Source of the DNA: Mucilaginibacter sp. | GTDB lineage: Bacteria > Bacteroidota > Bacteroidia > Sphingobacteriales > Sphingobacteriaceae | Direction: 5' to 3' | Length of the DNA: 64,000 nucleotides | Assembly: GCF_025359345.1 (NCBI RefSeq) | Contig: NZ_JANYGQ010000026.1 | Location: 62,001 to 126,000, forward strand | Shown here: positions 34,331 through 43,130 of the stretch, one piece after another | Layout of the letters: every line of letters starts with the position of its first letter | Numbering within the stretch: the stretch's first letter is position 1 | Notes under the pieces: generated by a model | Told to the model about the DNA's origin: nothing | The model's input: the letters and a program-made list of their open reading frames with translations, nothing else | The model's database searches: none | Position numbers and translations under genes: made by a program

Positions 34331-36787
34331 TCACTCACTTCTCAAGCTCTTTACCGGGTTAGCTAATGCTGCCCTGATGGTTTGGAATGCAGAGGTGGCT
34401 AATGCCATCACCAAAAGGCCGCCTGCGCAAGTTGCAAATACCCACCAGCTCATGGTGGTACGCTGGGCAAAGTCCTGCATCCATAAATTTATTGCGTACA
34501 CAGCCGCCGGTATGGCAATAACTGATGCCAATACGATCAGCAGCATAATTTCTTTCGACAATAACAACATAATGCTGGAAACGGACGCACCGAGTACTTT
34601 GCGTACGCCAATCTCTTTGGTGCGCTGGGCAGTATTGAAAATAGTGAGGCCCAGCAGTCCCATGCAACTGATCAATATTGAAAGCCCGGTTGCCCATTGC
34701 AACAGGGTAACTGTATGTTGTTCCTTGTCGTAAAGGCGGGCGATACCCTCATCTACAAATTGCAAGTCGTCTGCATCGTCTGGATAAACGCTGTGCCATT
34801 CGCTGCGGATGCGGGCCAATGTGCCGCTCCATTCATCGCTGTTTGCGGCAAGCAGTATGTGGAAAGTGCCGCTCATGCTCGCCTCGGGGCTGGTCATCAG
34901 CGCCATTGGTGCGATAACGTCATGAACCGTGCCTTGGTCAAAATCGGCAACTACGCCAACTATCTCCATGCGGCGGTCGCCGTTAAAATTATCGACGAAC
35001 TTACCTATTGCATCCTGCGGGCGCTGAATGCCGGCGCGGTGCAAAAAGGCTTCATTTACTAAAAATGCATGGTTGGCATCGCCGGGTAGCAAGTTGCGCC
35101 CGGCCAGCAAAGGGATATGGTAAAGTTTGATATAATTCTCGTCGCCGAACTTCATCGCAAGGTCATCCATGTGGATGGTGGTTTTGCCGTCTTTGTATTC
35201 GGCCTCTGTGCTGCTGGTATTGTCTGATGCCGGCGCGTCGTGACCCATACTTACCATGGTTATGCCTGGGGTTACCCGTAATTGTGCAAGCAATGCTGCG
35301 TTTTGGCGGGCCGAATTGTTTTTAAAAGGCGCATTCAACGTAACAACGTTGTCTTTTTTAAATCCGAGGTCTTTATGAAGGGCAAAGTAAATTTGCTTGC
35401 CCACCATCGCGGTGGCAATAACGAAGAATTGCGCTATCACAAATTGTGAAACTGTAAGCGATTTACGCAGGAGCGTTTTACGTGTTTGTCCCTGTGCCTG
35501 TGTTTGATTTTTTAAGACCGATACGGGTTTATAACCCGACAATACCAGCGCCGGGTACGTGCCCGCAGCCAGCCCTACGCCGATGATAAGCAATAAGCCG
35601 AACCACCAGATAAACTGCTGATGCACAAGGTCAAGGTGGATGCCTTCGGGGATGAACCCGGCAAATAGTTTAAGTAAATAAGGCGTCATCATTAACGAGA
35701 TGCCAAAAGCAACAATGGTTATAAGCAATATCTCGCCCAAAAACTGGTAAACTAACTGTGCGCGGCTGCTGCCGAGCGTTTTACGGATACCTATCTCTTT
35801 TGCCCGCTGGCCACCCTGCGCGGTGCTCAGGTTAATAAAGTTGATGCAGGCCAAAAGCAGCAGGAAAACGGCTATTGCTACCAGGCTATAGATAACACTT
35901 TTGCTCGCCCTGTTATTATAATCGGCAATGCCGCCGTATTTTGTATTGAAGTGGATGTCGTCAAGCGGCTGCAGCGCGAAAGCCTGGGTTTTGTGTTTGT
36001 TGGTATTATCCAGGTTACGTTTCAGCAGTGCATTTAGCTGTTTGGTTACGGCTGTTGCACTGGCGCCCGGCGCGAGCTGTAAAAAAAGTTGCGACTTAAC
36101 CTGCGCGCGGCCCCAGTTGTCGAGTCGGAGCGACTGGCGTAGCACGTGGTCGGTCAATAAGGTGTTATATGATATAAAATCATGAAAGGTGAAGCCGGTG
36201 TTTTCTGTCAGCGGCGCCACTATACCAGTTACGGTGGTTTTAACCGAGTCGTAAACCACTACTTTGCCGATTATCTGCCGTAAAGGTTCGCCAGGGAAAT
36301 ATTGCTGCGCCCTGTCGGCGGTAAGCACGGTGTGGTATGGTTCGTTCAATGACGCGGGGTTGCCGGCCAGCCACTGGTAGTTAATGAGTTTAAAATAATC
36401 GGGCGTAGTAAAAGTAATATCCCTTTGCTGCCTGAATTTTTGTTTTTGGGCCGGATTACTTTCCCCCAATTCAACATCGGGAAATAAGGGCTGATCGAGC
36501 GGTACCACCAATTCGAGGCCGGTAACGGATGTTTTTGCAGCCATTGGCAAGGGCGAACATACACCCGGATTATATGCCGGCGTGCCGCTAAAGGTGAAAT
36601 TGGTAACCACGCGATAAATGCGGTCGCTGTTTGTTTCAAATTTATCAAACGTGAGATCGAAATACGCCACGAGATAAATTACCAGTGCCGAGCAAATACC
36701 AATTGCCAGCCCGATGGTATTGATCAGCGTAAACCATTTGTTCTTCCGGAAAGTGCGAAACGCTGTTTTTATATAGTTTTTTATCAT
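34331..36787 (-). CDS. FtsX/MacB-type ABC transporter permease, copy E
   Basis: 818 residues, the longest copy. The N-terminus TAFRTFRKNKWFTLINTIGL is followed by VAYFDLTFDKFETNSDRIYR. Coupling motifs are RAKEIGIRKTLGSSRAQLVY and RTKEIGVRKVLGASVSSIML; it ends NPVKSLRSE. A longer first periplasmic core (LDQPLFPDVELGESNPAQKQ) distinguishes it. It has the two-core, two-FtsX layout of the others. Confidence 0.9.
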   Translation of the reverse strand: MIKNYIKTAFRTFRKNKWFTLINTIGLAIGICSALVIYLVAYFDLTFDKFETNSDRIYRVVTNFTFSGTPAYNPGVCSPLPMAAKTSVTGLELVVPLDQPLFPDVELGESNPAQKQKFRQQRDITFTTPDYFKLINYQWLAGNPASLNEPYHTVLTADRAQQYFPGEPLRQIIGKVVVYDSVKTTVTGIVAPLTENTGFTFHDFISYNTLLTDHVLRQSLRLDNWGRAQVKSQLFLQLAPGASATAVTKQLNALLKRNLDNTNKHKTQAFALQPLDDIHFNTKYGGIADYNNRASKSVIYSLVAIAVFLLLLACINFINLSTAQGGQRAKEIGIRKTLGSSRAQLVYQFLGEILLITIVAFGISLMMTPYLLKLFAGFIPEGIHLDLVHQQFIWWFGLLLIIGVGLAAGTYPALVLSGYKPVSVLKNQTQAQGQTRKTLLRKSLTVSQFVIAQFFVIATAMVGKQIYFALHKDLGFKKDNVVTLNAPFKNNSARQNAALLAQLRVTPGITMVSMGHDAPASDNTSSTEAEYKDGKTTIHMDDLAMKFGDENYIKLYHIPLLAGRNLLPGDANHAFLVNEAFLHRAGIQRPQDAIGKFVDNFNGDRRMEIVGVVADFDQGTVHDVIAPMALMTSPEASMSGTFHILLAANSDEWSGTLARIRSEWHSVYPDDADDLQFVDEGIARLYDKEQHTVTLLQWATGLSILISCMGLLGLTIFNTAQRTKEIGVRKVLGASVSSIMLLLSKEIMLLIVLASVIAIPAAVYAINLWMQDFAQRTTMSWWVFATCAGGLLVMALATSAFQTIRAALANPVKSLRSE

Positions 36788-36973
36788 GTTAGTTCATTGG
36801 TTCAATAGTTCATTTGTTCATTGGTGGAAAAGTTCATGGTTAATCCCGCATGTGCGGGATGGTTCATAGCCGGAATTGTATAGCGCACAGGGCGAATTGC
36901 ATTCGCCCTATGCGTTAATACCTGCTACTTCCCACTGCCACTATTTTCCTTACCTCTAATCTCCAGTCTCTAA
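36788..36973. repeat. Array spacer, near twin of the 34143 spacer
   Basis: 186 bp with the same order of blocks. The palindrome here is ATCCCGCATGTGCGGGAT (36843-36860). The following hairpin reads GGGCGAATTGCATTCGCCC, a compensated variant of GCGAATGCAATTCGC, so pairing is conserved though bases changed. Confidence 0.7.
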
Positions 36974-39364
36974 TCACTCACTTTTCAAGCTCTTCACAGG
37001 GTTGGTCAGCGCGGCTTTTACCGAGCGGATGCTGATGGTTATAAATGCTATCAGCATTGCTATTATGCCGGCGGCTAAAAATATCCACCAGTGTATATCA
37101 ACCCTGTATGCAAAGCTTTGCAGCCATTTGCTGATGGCAAACCAGGCAATTGGCGTTGCGATAACCGCAGCGACCAGTACCAGCAGCACCAATTCTTTGG
37201 CGAGCATGTTTACGATGTGGCTTACGCGTGCGCCTAATACCTTACGGATGCCGATTTCTTTAACACGCTGTTGCGCGGTAAATGTTACCAGGCCAAACAG
37301 TCCCAAACAAGCTATGGCAATTGCAATCACCGTGAAAATCAGCAGCAGGTTGCCCTGTTTTTGTTCCGATTGGTACTGGGCGGCAAAGTTTTGGTCGAGG
37401 AAGTGATAATCGATTTTATTCTCCGGGTCAAATTGTGCATAAACCTGCTGCAGGTAATTAATTGCTGCAGGGATATTGTTTTTGCTTAAGCGTACATACA
37501 GGTTATCCTTGTCGTTCGGGACGTAAGGAAGGTTCAAAACCATCGGGCTTATTTTGTGCTGAAGCGAATAAGTGTTAAAATCGTTGGTAACACCAACAAT
37601 GGTTGAGTAAAGTACCACGCCATGGTCTACGCCTGTAGGCACGCGTTTTCCCAACGGGTTTTTCCAGCCATACTCTTTTACCAGTGTTTCATTTACAAGG
37701 ATGGCATGGTTAGCCGTGTCTGAAACACCTTTGATGAAATTACGGCCCTGCACCATTTTTATCTGCATCGCCGGGATAAAATCTTCATCAATAATTAACG
37801 ACTCAACCAGTTTAGTGTCCGGTGAGTTGCGCCCGTCGGTACCGATGTTAAAACCCATTGATCCGATATCATTATTGCCGATTGGGTTACCTGCAGCGGC
37901 AACGCTTTGTATCAACGGGTTTTGCAGCAATTGCGCTTTAATTTGCTCTGTTTTTGCGCGGGCGCCTTTGTTGCTAATGTGGAAGGTTAATACTTGCGAT
38001 TTGTTGAAGCCTAAATCCTTCTCCAACACATAATGCAGCTGCTGGTATATTACGCATGAGCCCACTATCATTACAACAGTTATCACAAACTGGAAAACTA
38101 CCAGCCCTTTCCTGAATATTATGGTTGACGATTGGTTACCCAACTGCCCTTTCATCGCGGGAATAGTTTTAAATCCCGACAGGAACAATGCCGGGTAGAT
38201 ACCACTGATAATACCGGCTATAAAGGCGAAGGCGGCGAATATCAAGAGCGATTTGCCCGTCCCAAAATACCAGATGTCTAAGCTCTTTCCCGATAAATGA
38301 TTGAAGTAGGGGATAGCGGTTTGTATTACAAGCATGCCGGCAACAGTAGCCAGCGTAGCCAGCAATATCGATTCGGCAAAGAACATCATTATTAAATTGG
38401 CTTTGCCTGAGCCGATGACTTTGCGGATGCCTATTTCTTTTATTCGTACTGATGAACGCGCGGTGGTCAGGTTAACATAATTTATAATGGCAATGGCCAA
38501 TATTAGCAGACCAACTACACTGAATACGTACATGTAGGCAATATTACCGCTGTTACCCATTTCATAGTCGAGCTTCGAGTGCAGGTGAATTGAGGTGAGA
38601 GGCTGCAGCTCCATATTGTATTTAACACCCGCGAAATAGGGTTTTAAATACTTGTTGAAAAATGCGCCTGATTTAGCCTCTATCTTTTTATAATCATCGT
38701 GATTTTTAAGTAAAACAAAAGTGAACAGGTTTGCAGCGGGCCAGTTGCCGGTAAGGTTTGCGTTAAACGACCGCAGTGCGCTGAACTTAAAGGTAGAGTT
38801 TGCAGGCACGTCGTTAATTACCCCGGTAACCGTTTGCGCATCGTTTTTATCAAAATAGATGGTTTTATCAACGGCATAGGTGGCATCGCCAAATATTTTT
38901 TCGGCAAGCGTTTTTGTTAAAACAATCGAGTTTGGTTTTGATAAAGCAGTTTCCGGGTCGCCTGATAAAAAGTGGTAAGTAAACACATTAAATATGGCTG
39001 CATCTGCATATGAAATGTCGCCTGCGTCAATCCGCTTATCGCCATAAGTTATTTTGCCACCACCTTCCTGGTCAATGCGGATGGCTTCTTCTACTTCCGG
39101 GTAATCGGCCTTTAACGCCGGTGCATACGGTACCGAGGTAATGGCCAGGTTAAAGCCGCCGTTATCCCATTTGCCATGCTGTGCCACGCGGAAAATACGG
39201 TCCGATTTTTCGTTATAGCGGTCGTAGCTCCATTCGTCGGTTACGTATAAGGCAATAATCCAGAATGCAGCTACGCCTATTGCCAGGCCGCAAATATTTA
39301 CCAATGAAAAAAAACGATGCTTGTGCAGGTTTCTCCAGGCAATTTTAAAATAGTTTTTTATCAT
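36974..39364 (-). CDS. FtsX/MacB-type ABC transporter permease, copy F
   Basis: 796 residues. FKIAWRNLHKHRFFSLVNIC starts the protein, then YVTDEWSYDRYNEKSDRIFR. Coupling motifs are RIKEIGIRKVIGSGKANLIM and RVKEIGIRKVLGARVSHIVN; it ends NPVKSLKSE. The periplasmic cores carry a distinct sequence (HGKWDNGGFNLAITSVPYAP). It is closest to E in N-terminal style but clearly a separate lineage. Confidence 0.9.
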   Translation of the reverse strand: MIKNYFKIAWRNLHKHRFFSLVNICGLAIGVAAFWIIALYVTDEWSYDRYNEKSDRIFRVAQHGKWDNGGFNLAITSVPYAPALKADYPEVEEAIRIDQEGGGKITYGDKRIDAGDISYADAAIFNVFTYHFLSGDPETALSKPNSIVLTKTLAEKIFGDATYAVDKTIYFDKNDAQTVTGVINDVPANSTFKFSALRSFNANLTGNWPAANLFTFVLLKNHDDYKKIEAKSGAFFNKYLKPYFAGVKYNMELQPLTSIHLHSKLDYEMGNSGNIAYMYVFSVVGLLILAIAIINYVNLTTARSSVRIKEIGIRKVIGSGKANLIMMFFAESILLATLATVAGMLVIQTAIPYFNHLSGKSLDIWYFGTGKSLLIFAAFAFIAGIISGIYPALFLSGFKTIPAMKGQLGNQSSTIIFRKGLVVFQFVITVVMIVGSCVIYQQLHYVLEKDLGFNKSQVLTFHISNKGARAKTEQIKAQLLQNPLIQSVAAAGNPIGNNDIGSMGFNIGTDGRNSPDTKLVESLIIDEDFIPAMQIKMVQGRNFIKGVSDTANHAILVNETLVKEYGWKNPLGKRVPTGVDHGVVLYSTIVGVTNDFNTYSLQHKISPMVLNLPYVPNDKDNLYVRLSKNNIPAAINYLQQVYAQFDPENKIDYHFLDQNFAAQYQSEQKQGNLLLIFTVIAIAIACLGLFGLVTFTAQQRVKEIGIRKVLGARVSHIVNMLAKELVLLVLVAAVIATPIAWFAISKWLQSFAYRVDIHWWIFLAAGIIAMLIAFITISIRSVKAALTNPVKSLKSE

Positions 39365-39460
39365 GGTATTAGTTCAATTGTTCATTAGTTCATTGGTGGA
39401 AGTTCATAGTTTAAGGTTCATAGCCGAAGGTTTTCCTAATGTCTAACCTCCAGTCTCTAA
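39365..39460. repeat. Array spacer with AGTTCATT and CTCTAATC units
   Basis: 96 bp: TTCAATTGTTCATTAGTTCA units, AAGGTTCATAGCCGAAGG, then CTAACCTCCAGTCTCTAATC. It lacks the 18-bp palindrome and the GGCGAAT hairpin. Confidence 0.55.
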
Positions 39461-41821
39461 TCACTCTGACTTCAAACTCTTTACCGGGTTTGCCAGCGCA
39501 GCTTTAATGCTTTGATAGCTAACCGTTAATAATGTAATTGTCATTGCGCCAACACCTGCAACCGCAAATATCCACCAGGTAATTTGGGTGCGAAATTGGT
39601 AGCCCAACAGCCACTTATGCATAAAGTAATATGAAAAAGGCGTGGCAATAAGCAATGCAATAACTACCAACGCTACAAAATCTTTTGATAATAATTGCCA
39701 TAAGTTAAACACCGTAGCACCGAGCACCTTACGCACGCCAATTTCCTTTATGCGCTGCTCGGCCATAAACGATGCCATGCCAAATAACCCCAGGCACGAA
39801 ATGAAAATGGCAAGCCCCGCAAAAACGGTAGCAATATCGCCTATGCGCTGCTCGTCTGAAAACTTCCGTGCATATTCGTCATCAACAAATTTAAAATCGA
39901 ACGGGCTGCCGGGATTATATTTTTGAAATACAGGAGCAATTTTACTTAGCGCATCATGGACAGCTGCTTTTGGATTTATGCGGACAGTAATCAAATTAAC
40001 CCATCCCGGTTCCATGTGAAAAATGGTTGCTATTGTTTGTTTATAAGGCGACTCCATTATCATATCTTTTACCACGCCGGTAATAACGTGGTCTTTGCCG
40101 TCCCACCTCATTATTTTACCTACAGGGTTTTTAATGCCGCTAAGCTTTACGGCCGATTCGTTTAAAATAAAGGCCCCGGTATCCGAAGGGAAATTTCTTG
40201 AAAAATCGCGCCCTTCGATTATTTTCCAGCCAATGGTATTGCCAAAATCCTGGGTAACGGCAATAGTGCCGAAGGTAGGGTCGAAACCCGGCGTTTTTCC
40301 CAGCCATTCAAAGCCCCCGTTGTTTGACCATATTTGTGTAGTCGAGCTGTTTGATTCTGCCATATCCGCTACGGCGCCAGTTTTAATCAAATCGTTTCTC
40401 AAAGCATCGTAGTGGCCATGAATCTCGGGCGTATTCATGTTAACTGTAATAAGGCCGCTTCGGTTATAACCAACCGGGATATTTTTGGCAAATTGTATTT
40501 GCCTGTAAACTACAATAGTGCCTATTATTAACACTATCGACACTGTAAATTGAACAACTACCAGCGCCTTGCGTGGCAACGCGGCTAAACGGCCGGCTTT
40601 GAAAGTGCCTTTTAACACTTTAATGGGTTTAAAACCCGACAAGTAAAAGGCAGGATAACTTCCTGATATAATACCGGTTAAGAAAGTAAAAGTGACTGCG
40701 GTCAGCCAAAATAAAGGGCTGCCCCAGGGAATACTTACGGTTTTGCCTGCTATTGTATTAAAGTATGGCACGGCCAGTATCATCAATATTATTGTTAGCG
40801 CAAAAGCTAAAAACACAACCAGCATCGATTCGCTTAAAAACTGCCTGATAAGCTGCCCCCTTAATGAACCAATGGCTTTGCGGATGCCCACTTCCCTGGC
40901 TCTTTTCTCGCTGCGGGCTGTGCTTAAATTCATAAAATTAATACAGGCCAGTAACAATACAAATGCGCCGATTATTCCAAACAGCCAGGTAAACTTTATA
41001 CGTCCCCCAACCGAAACGCCATTTTGAAATTCGCTGTACAAATGCCACTTCGCCATGGGGAACACCTGCATGGTTTCGTCATTCATTTTAAAGTGAGGCT
41101 TGGTAATGTTCCTTATTTTGGCCGATACTTTGGCAAAATCAGCTTGTGCATTCAGTTCTACAAAAAGATGGCAGCCATGGTTAGACCATGCTGTGGTTTG
41201 CGTGTTCCACCAGTTTGCCGGATCCTTCCAGGGCATCATAAACATGGTTTGGCTAAAAGTGGTATTATGCGGCAAATCTTCATAAACCCCGGCAACCTTC
41301 AGGTTGGTTTTATTGTCAACCTTAAGGGTTTGATTAATAGGGTTGGCGTCGCCATATAATGCCTTCGCTACGGAGGCCGACAGGAGGATTGATGCAGGGT
41401 CGTTAAAAGTATTATAATTGCCTTGAACCATCACCAACGACAGTATTGCGGGCAGATCTGGTTCGGCCCACATGCCATTCAGCGATAATTTTTTGGCGCC
41501 TATTGCCAGTATATGTGTTCCTTCCCATGTAAGGGCGACGCGTTTAAAATCAGCCGGGTACTTTATGCGTAATTCATTACTTAGCGGTACTACCGTTGAA
41601 GGAAAAGTCCCCGTTTCACCATTGCTGGTTTGCGTGGTCATCAGTTGTCCTATGCGGTCATAGTTCTGGTGATACTTATCGTATGACAATTCGTCCCAAA
41701 TCCATAAACCAATCAGCATGGCTACCATCATACCAACGGCTAGCCCGCCAATATTTATTAGTGACGAGGTTTTATTTTTTATAATGTTCCTCCAGGCAAT
41801 TTTAAAATAGTTTTTTATCAT
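39461..41821 (-). CDS. FtsX/MacB-type ABC transporter permease, copy G
   Basis: 786 residues, subgroup of A-C (MLIGLWIWDELSYDK). Coupling motifs are RAREVGIRKAIGSLRGQLIR and RIKEIGVRKVLGATVFNLWQ; it ends NPVKSLKSE. It is the first gene of the array in the direction of transcription. No ATPase or HlyD-type adaptor lies upstream or downstream. Confidence 0.9.
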   Translation of the reverse strand: MIKNYFKIAWRNIIKNKTSSLINIGGLAVGMMVAMLIGLWIWDELSYDKYHQNYDRIGQLMTTQTSNGETGTFPSTVVPLSNELRIKYPADFKRVALTWEGTHILAIGAKKLSLNGMWAEPDLPAILSLVMVQGNYNTFNDPASILLSASVAKALYGDANPINQTLKVDNKTNLKVAGVYEDLPHNTTFSQTMFMMPWKDPANWWNTQTTAWSNHGCHLFVELNAQADFAKVSAKIRNITKPHFKMNDETMQVFPMAKWHLYSEFQNGVSVGGRIKFTWLFGIIGAFVLLLACINFMNLSTARSEKRAREVGIRKAIGSLRGQLIRQFLSESMLVVFLAFALTIILMILAVPYFNTIAGKTVSIPWGSPLFWLTAVTFTFLTGIISGSYPAFYLSGFKPIKVLKGTFKAGRLAALPRKALVVVQFTVSIVLIIGTIVVYRQIQFAKNIPVGYNRSGLITVNMNTPEIHGHYDALRNDLIKTGAVADMAESNSSTTQIWSNNGGFEWLGKTPGFDPTFGTIAVTQDFGNTIGWKIIEGRDFSRNFPSDTGAFILNESAVKLSGIKNPVGKIMRWDGKDHVITGVVKDMIMESPYKQTIATIFHMEPGWVNLITVRINPKAAVHDALSKIAPVFQKYNPGSPFDFKFVDDEYARKFSDEQRIGDIATVFAGLAIFISCLGLFGMASFMAEQRIKEIGVRKVLGATVFNLWQLLSKDFVALVVIALLIATPFSYYFMHKWLLGYQFRTQITWWIFAVAGVGAMTITLLTVSYQSIKAALANPVKSLKSE

Positions 41822-41866
41822 GGCAGCTAGTTCATTAGTTCAATGGTTCATTAGTTCATTGGTGGG
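41822..41866. repeat. AGTTCATT octamer run at the array edge
   Basis: AGCTAGTTCATTAGTTCAAT and further GGTTCATTAGTTCATTGGTG units close the array. The same octamer type opens the other spacers. Beyond it, in 41867-42135, an inverted repeat CCGTAC/GTACGG (41987-41992, 42000-42005) precedes the carbonic anhydrase gene and could be an operator; nothing else is visible. Confidence 0.55.
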
Positions 41867-42135
41867 GCGACGAAACCACACACGTAACTTTTCATGGATT
41901 TCTTAATTCAAAACTGTGCCGATAATTTAAAATATTGATTATCAATGGTTTAATACTGAATTAATGAGTGTGCGAATGATGCATATCCGTACGGTAAGTG
42001 TACGGTTTTGTTACAGTGTCTTAACAATAAAATATATTTCCATTGCCGTATAATTGGCTTATTATTAGTTGCTTATCATAAATATTTTTTTATAATATTG
42101 TGTACTAATTATTTAAACCTTTAAACCTAAATTTC

Positions 42136-42861
42136 ATGAAGAAGCTAACCTTTATTTTTATCGCAACCATTTCACTGTCTTTCAGCAGTAAAACATCCTA
42201 CAGAGCAGGTGACGCGGCTTTACGCAGTTCAGAATCCGTTCCCCACAGCGTAATTACTGCCAAACCGCTCACACCCGACTCCGTTATAAATTTACTAAAA
42301 AGTGGTAACCGGCGTTTTTACAACTTTAAACCGCTGCCGATGAACGACAGTGCCCGGATTCGCTTAACGGCAAAGGGGCAGAAGCCTATAGGAGCGGTTC
42401 TGTCGTGTCTTGATTCAAGGGTGCCGGTGGAGACTGTTTTTAATATGGGCATAGGCGATTTATTTGTAGCCCGCGTGGCCGGTAATATCGGAAATGAAGA
42501 CATTTGGGGCAGCCTGGAGTATGCAACTTTCGTGGTAGGCGCCAAAGTAATAGTAGTATTGGGCCATGAGGATTGCGGGGCGATAAAGTCCGCTATCGAC
42601 AATGTAAAGCTGGGGAATATTACCGCCTTATTAGCTAAAATCAGGCCTGCAGTGGATGCTGTGAAAATACCAACAAACCCGAAGGAACGGACATCAAAAA
42701 ACAAAAAGTTTGTGCGCGCGGTGATGGTGAAAAATGTGGAGCTTACCATAAAAAAAATGCGCAAAGACAGCCCGATAATCGACAAACTTGTACGAGATGG
42801 GAAAGTTAAAATATTGGGGGGCATTTATGACGTTGCTACGGGTAAAATAGCATACTTATAA
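42136..42861 (+). CDS. Exported beta-carbonic anhydrase
   Basis: 241 residues. The N-terminus (KKLTFIFIATISLSFSS) is a secretion signal, which is unusual since many beta-class enzymes are cytoplasmic. Zinc ligands are Cys91 (SCLDSRVP), His144 and Cys147 (VLGHEDCGA), with the Asp93-Arg95 dyad. It reversibly hydrates CO2, here probably in the periplasm. The length is normal for the mature class. Standing alone after the permease array, it may serve pH or bicarbonate supply at the envelope. Confidence 0.92.
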   Translation: MKKLTFIFIATISLSFSSKTSYRAGDAALRSSESVPHSVITAKPLTPDSVINLLKSGNRRFYNFKPLPMNDSARIRLTAKGQKPIGAVLSCLDSRVPVETVFNMGIGDLFVARVAGNIGNEDIWGSLEYATFVVGAKVIVVLGHEDCGAIKSAIDNVKLGNITALLAKIRPAVDAVKIPTNPKERTSKNKKFVRAVMVKNVELTIKKMRKDSPIIDKLVRDGKVKILGGIYDVATGKIAYL

Positions 42862-42963
42862 TTACGGGCACAAATATTTTTATGGGTATTGGTATTTATC
42901 TGCATTGAAAAATGCACTGAATGTTTGTGCAATTAATTGAACCGGTTGATTATGAATAAATTG

Positions 42964-43007
42964 ATTGGAAGGCGTTTGGTACTATTGCGTATCAAGCGCC
43001 TTCCAAT
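42964..43007. terminator. 15-bp hairpin after the carbonic anhydrase gene
   Basis: ATTGGAAGGCGTTTG (42964-42978) pairs with CAAGCGCCTTCCAAT (42993-43007) with one G-T wobble and a 14-nt loop. There is no T-run, so it may be a processing site or repeat rather than a classical terminator. Confidence 0.5.
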
Positions 43008-43043
43008 TGACTATTAATCAATTATTTATATAGTAGTTTGTTC

Positions 43044-43073
43044 TTGTATAATTAATTTTGTTTGATAGATTTG
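43044..43073 (+). promoter_or_regulatory. Promoter of the GH30 gene
   Basis: -33 TTG (43044-43046) and perfect -7 TAGATTTG (43066-43073), spacer 19 bp. The ATG lies 57 bp downstream of the -7 element. Confidence 0.65.
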
Positions 43074-43130
43074 GCCATTATAATCCTGCTATAACAATAG
43101 CACCCTCGCAATTCCTATTTTTATTCAATC

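Noticed and set aside
24084..41821. Array spacers as CRISPR
   Set aside because: Units are 7-8 bp, degenerate and without regular unique spacers; there are no cas genes.
24084..41821. LolCE lipoprotein-export system
   Set aside because: LolC/LolE have a single periplasmic core; these have two cores and two FtsX halves, and no LolD is present.
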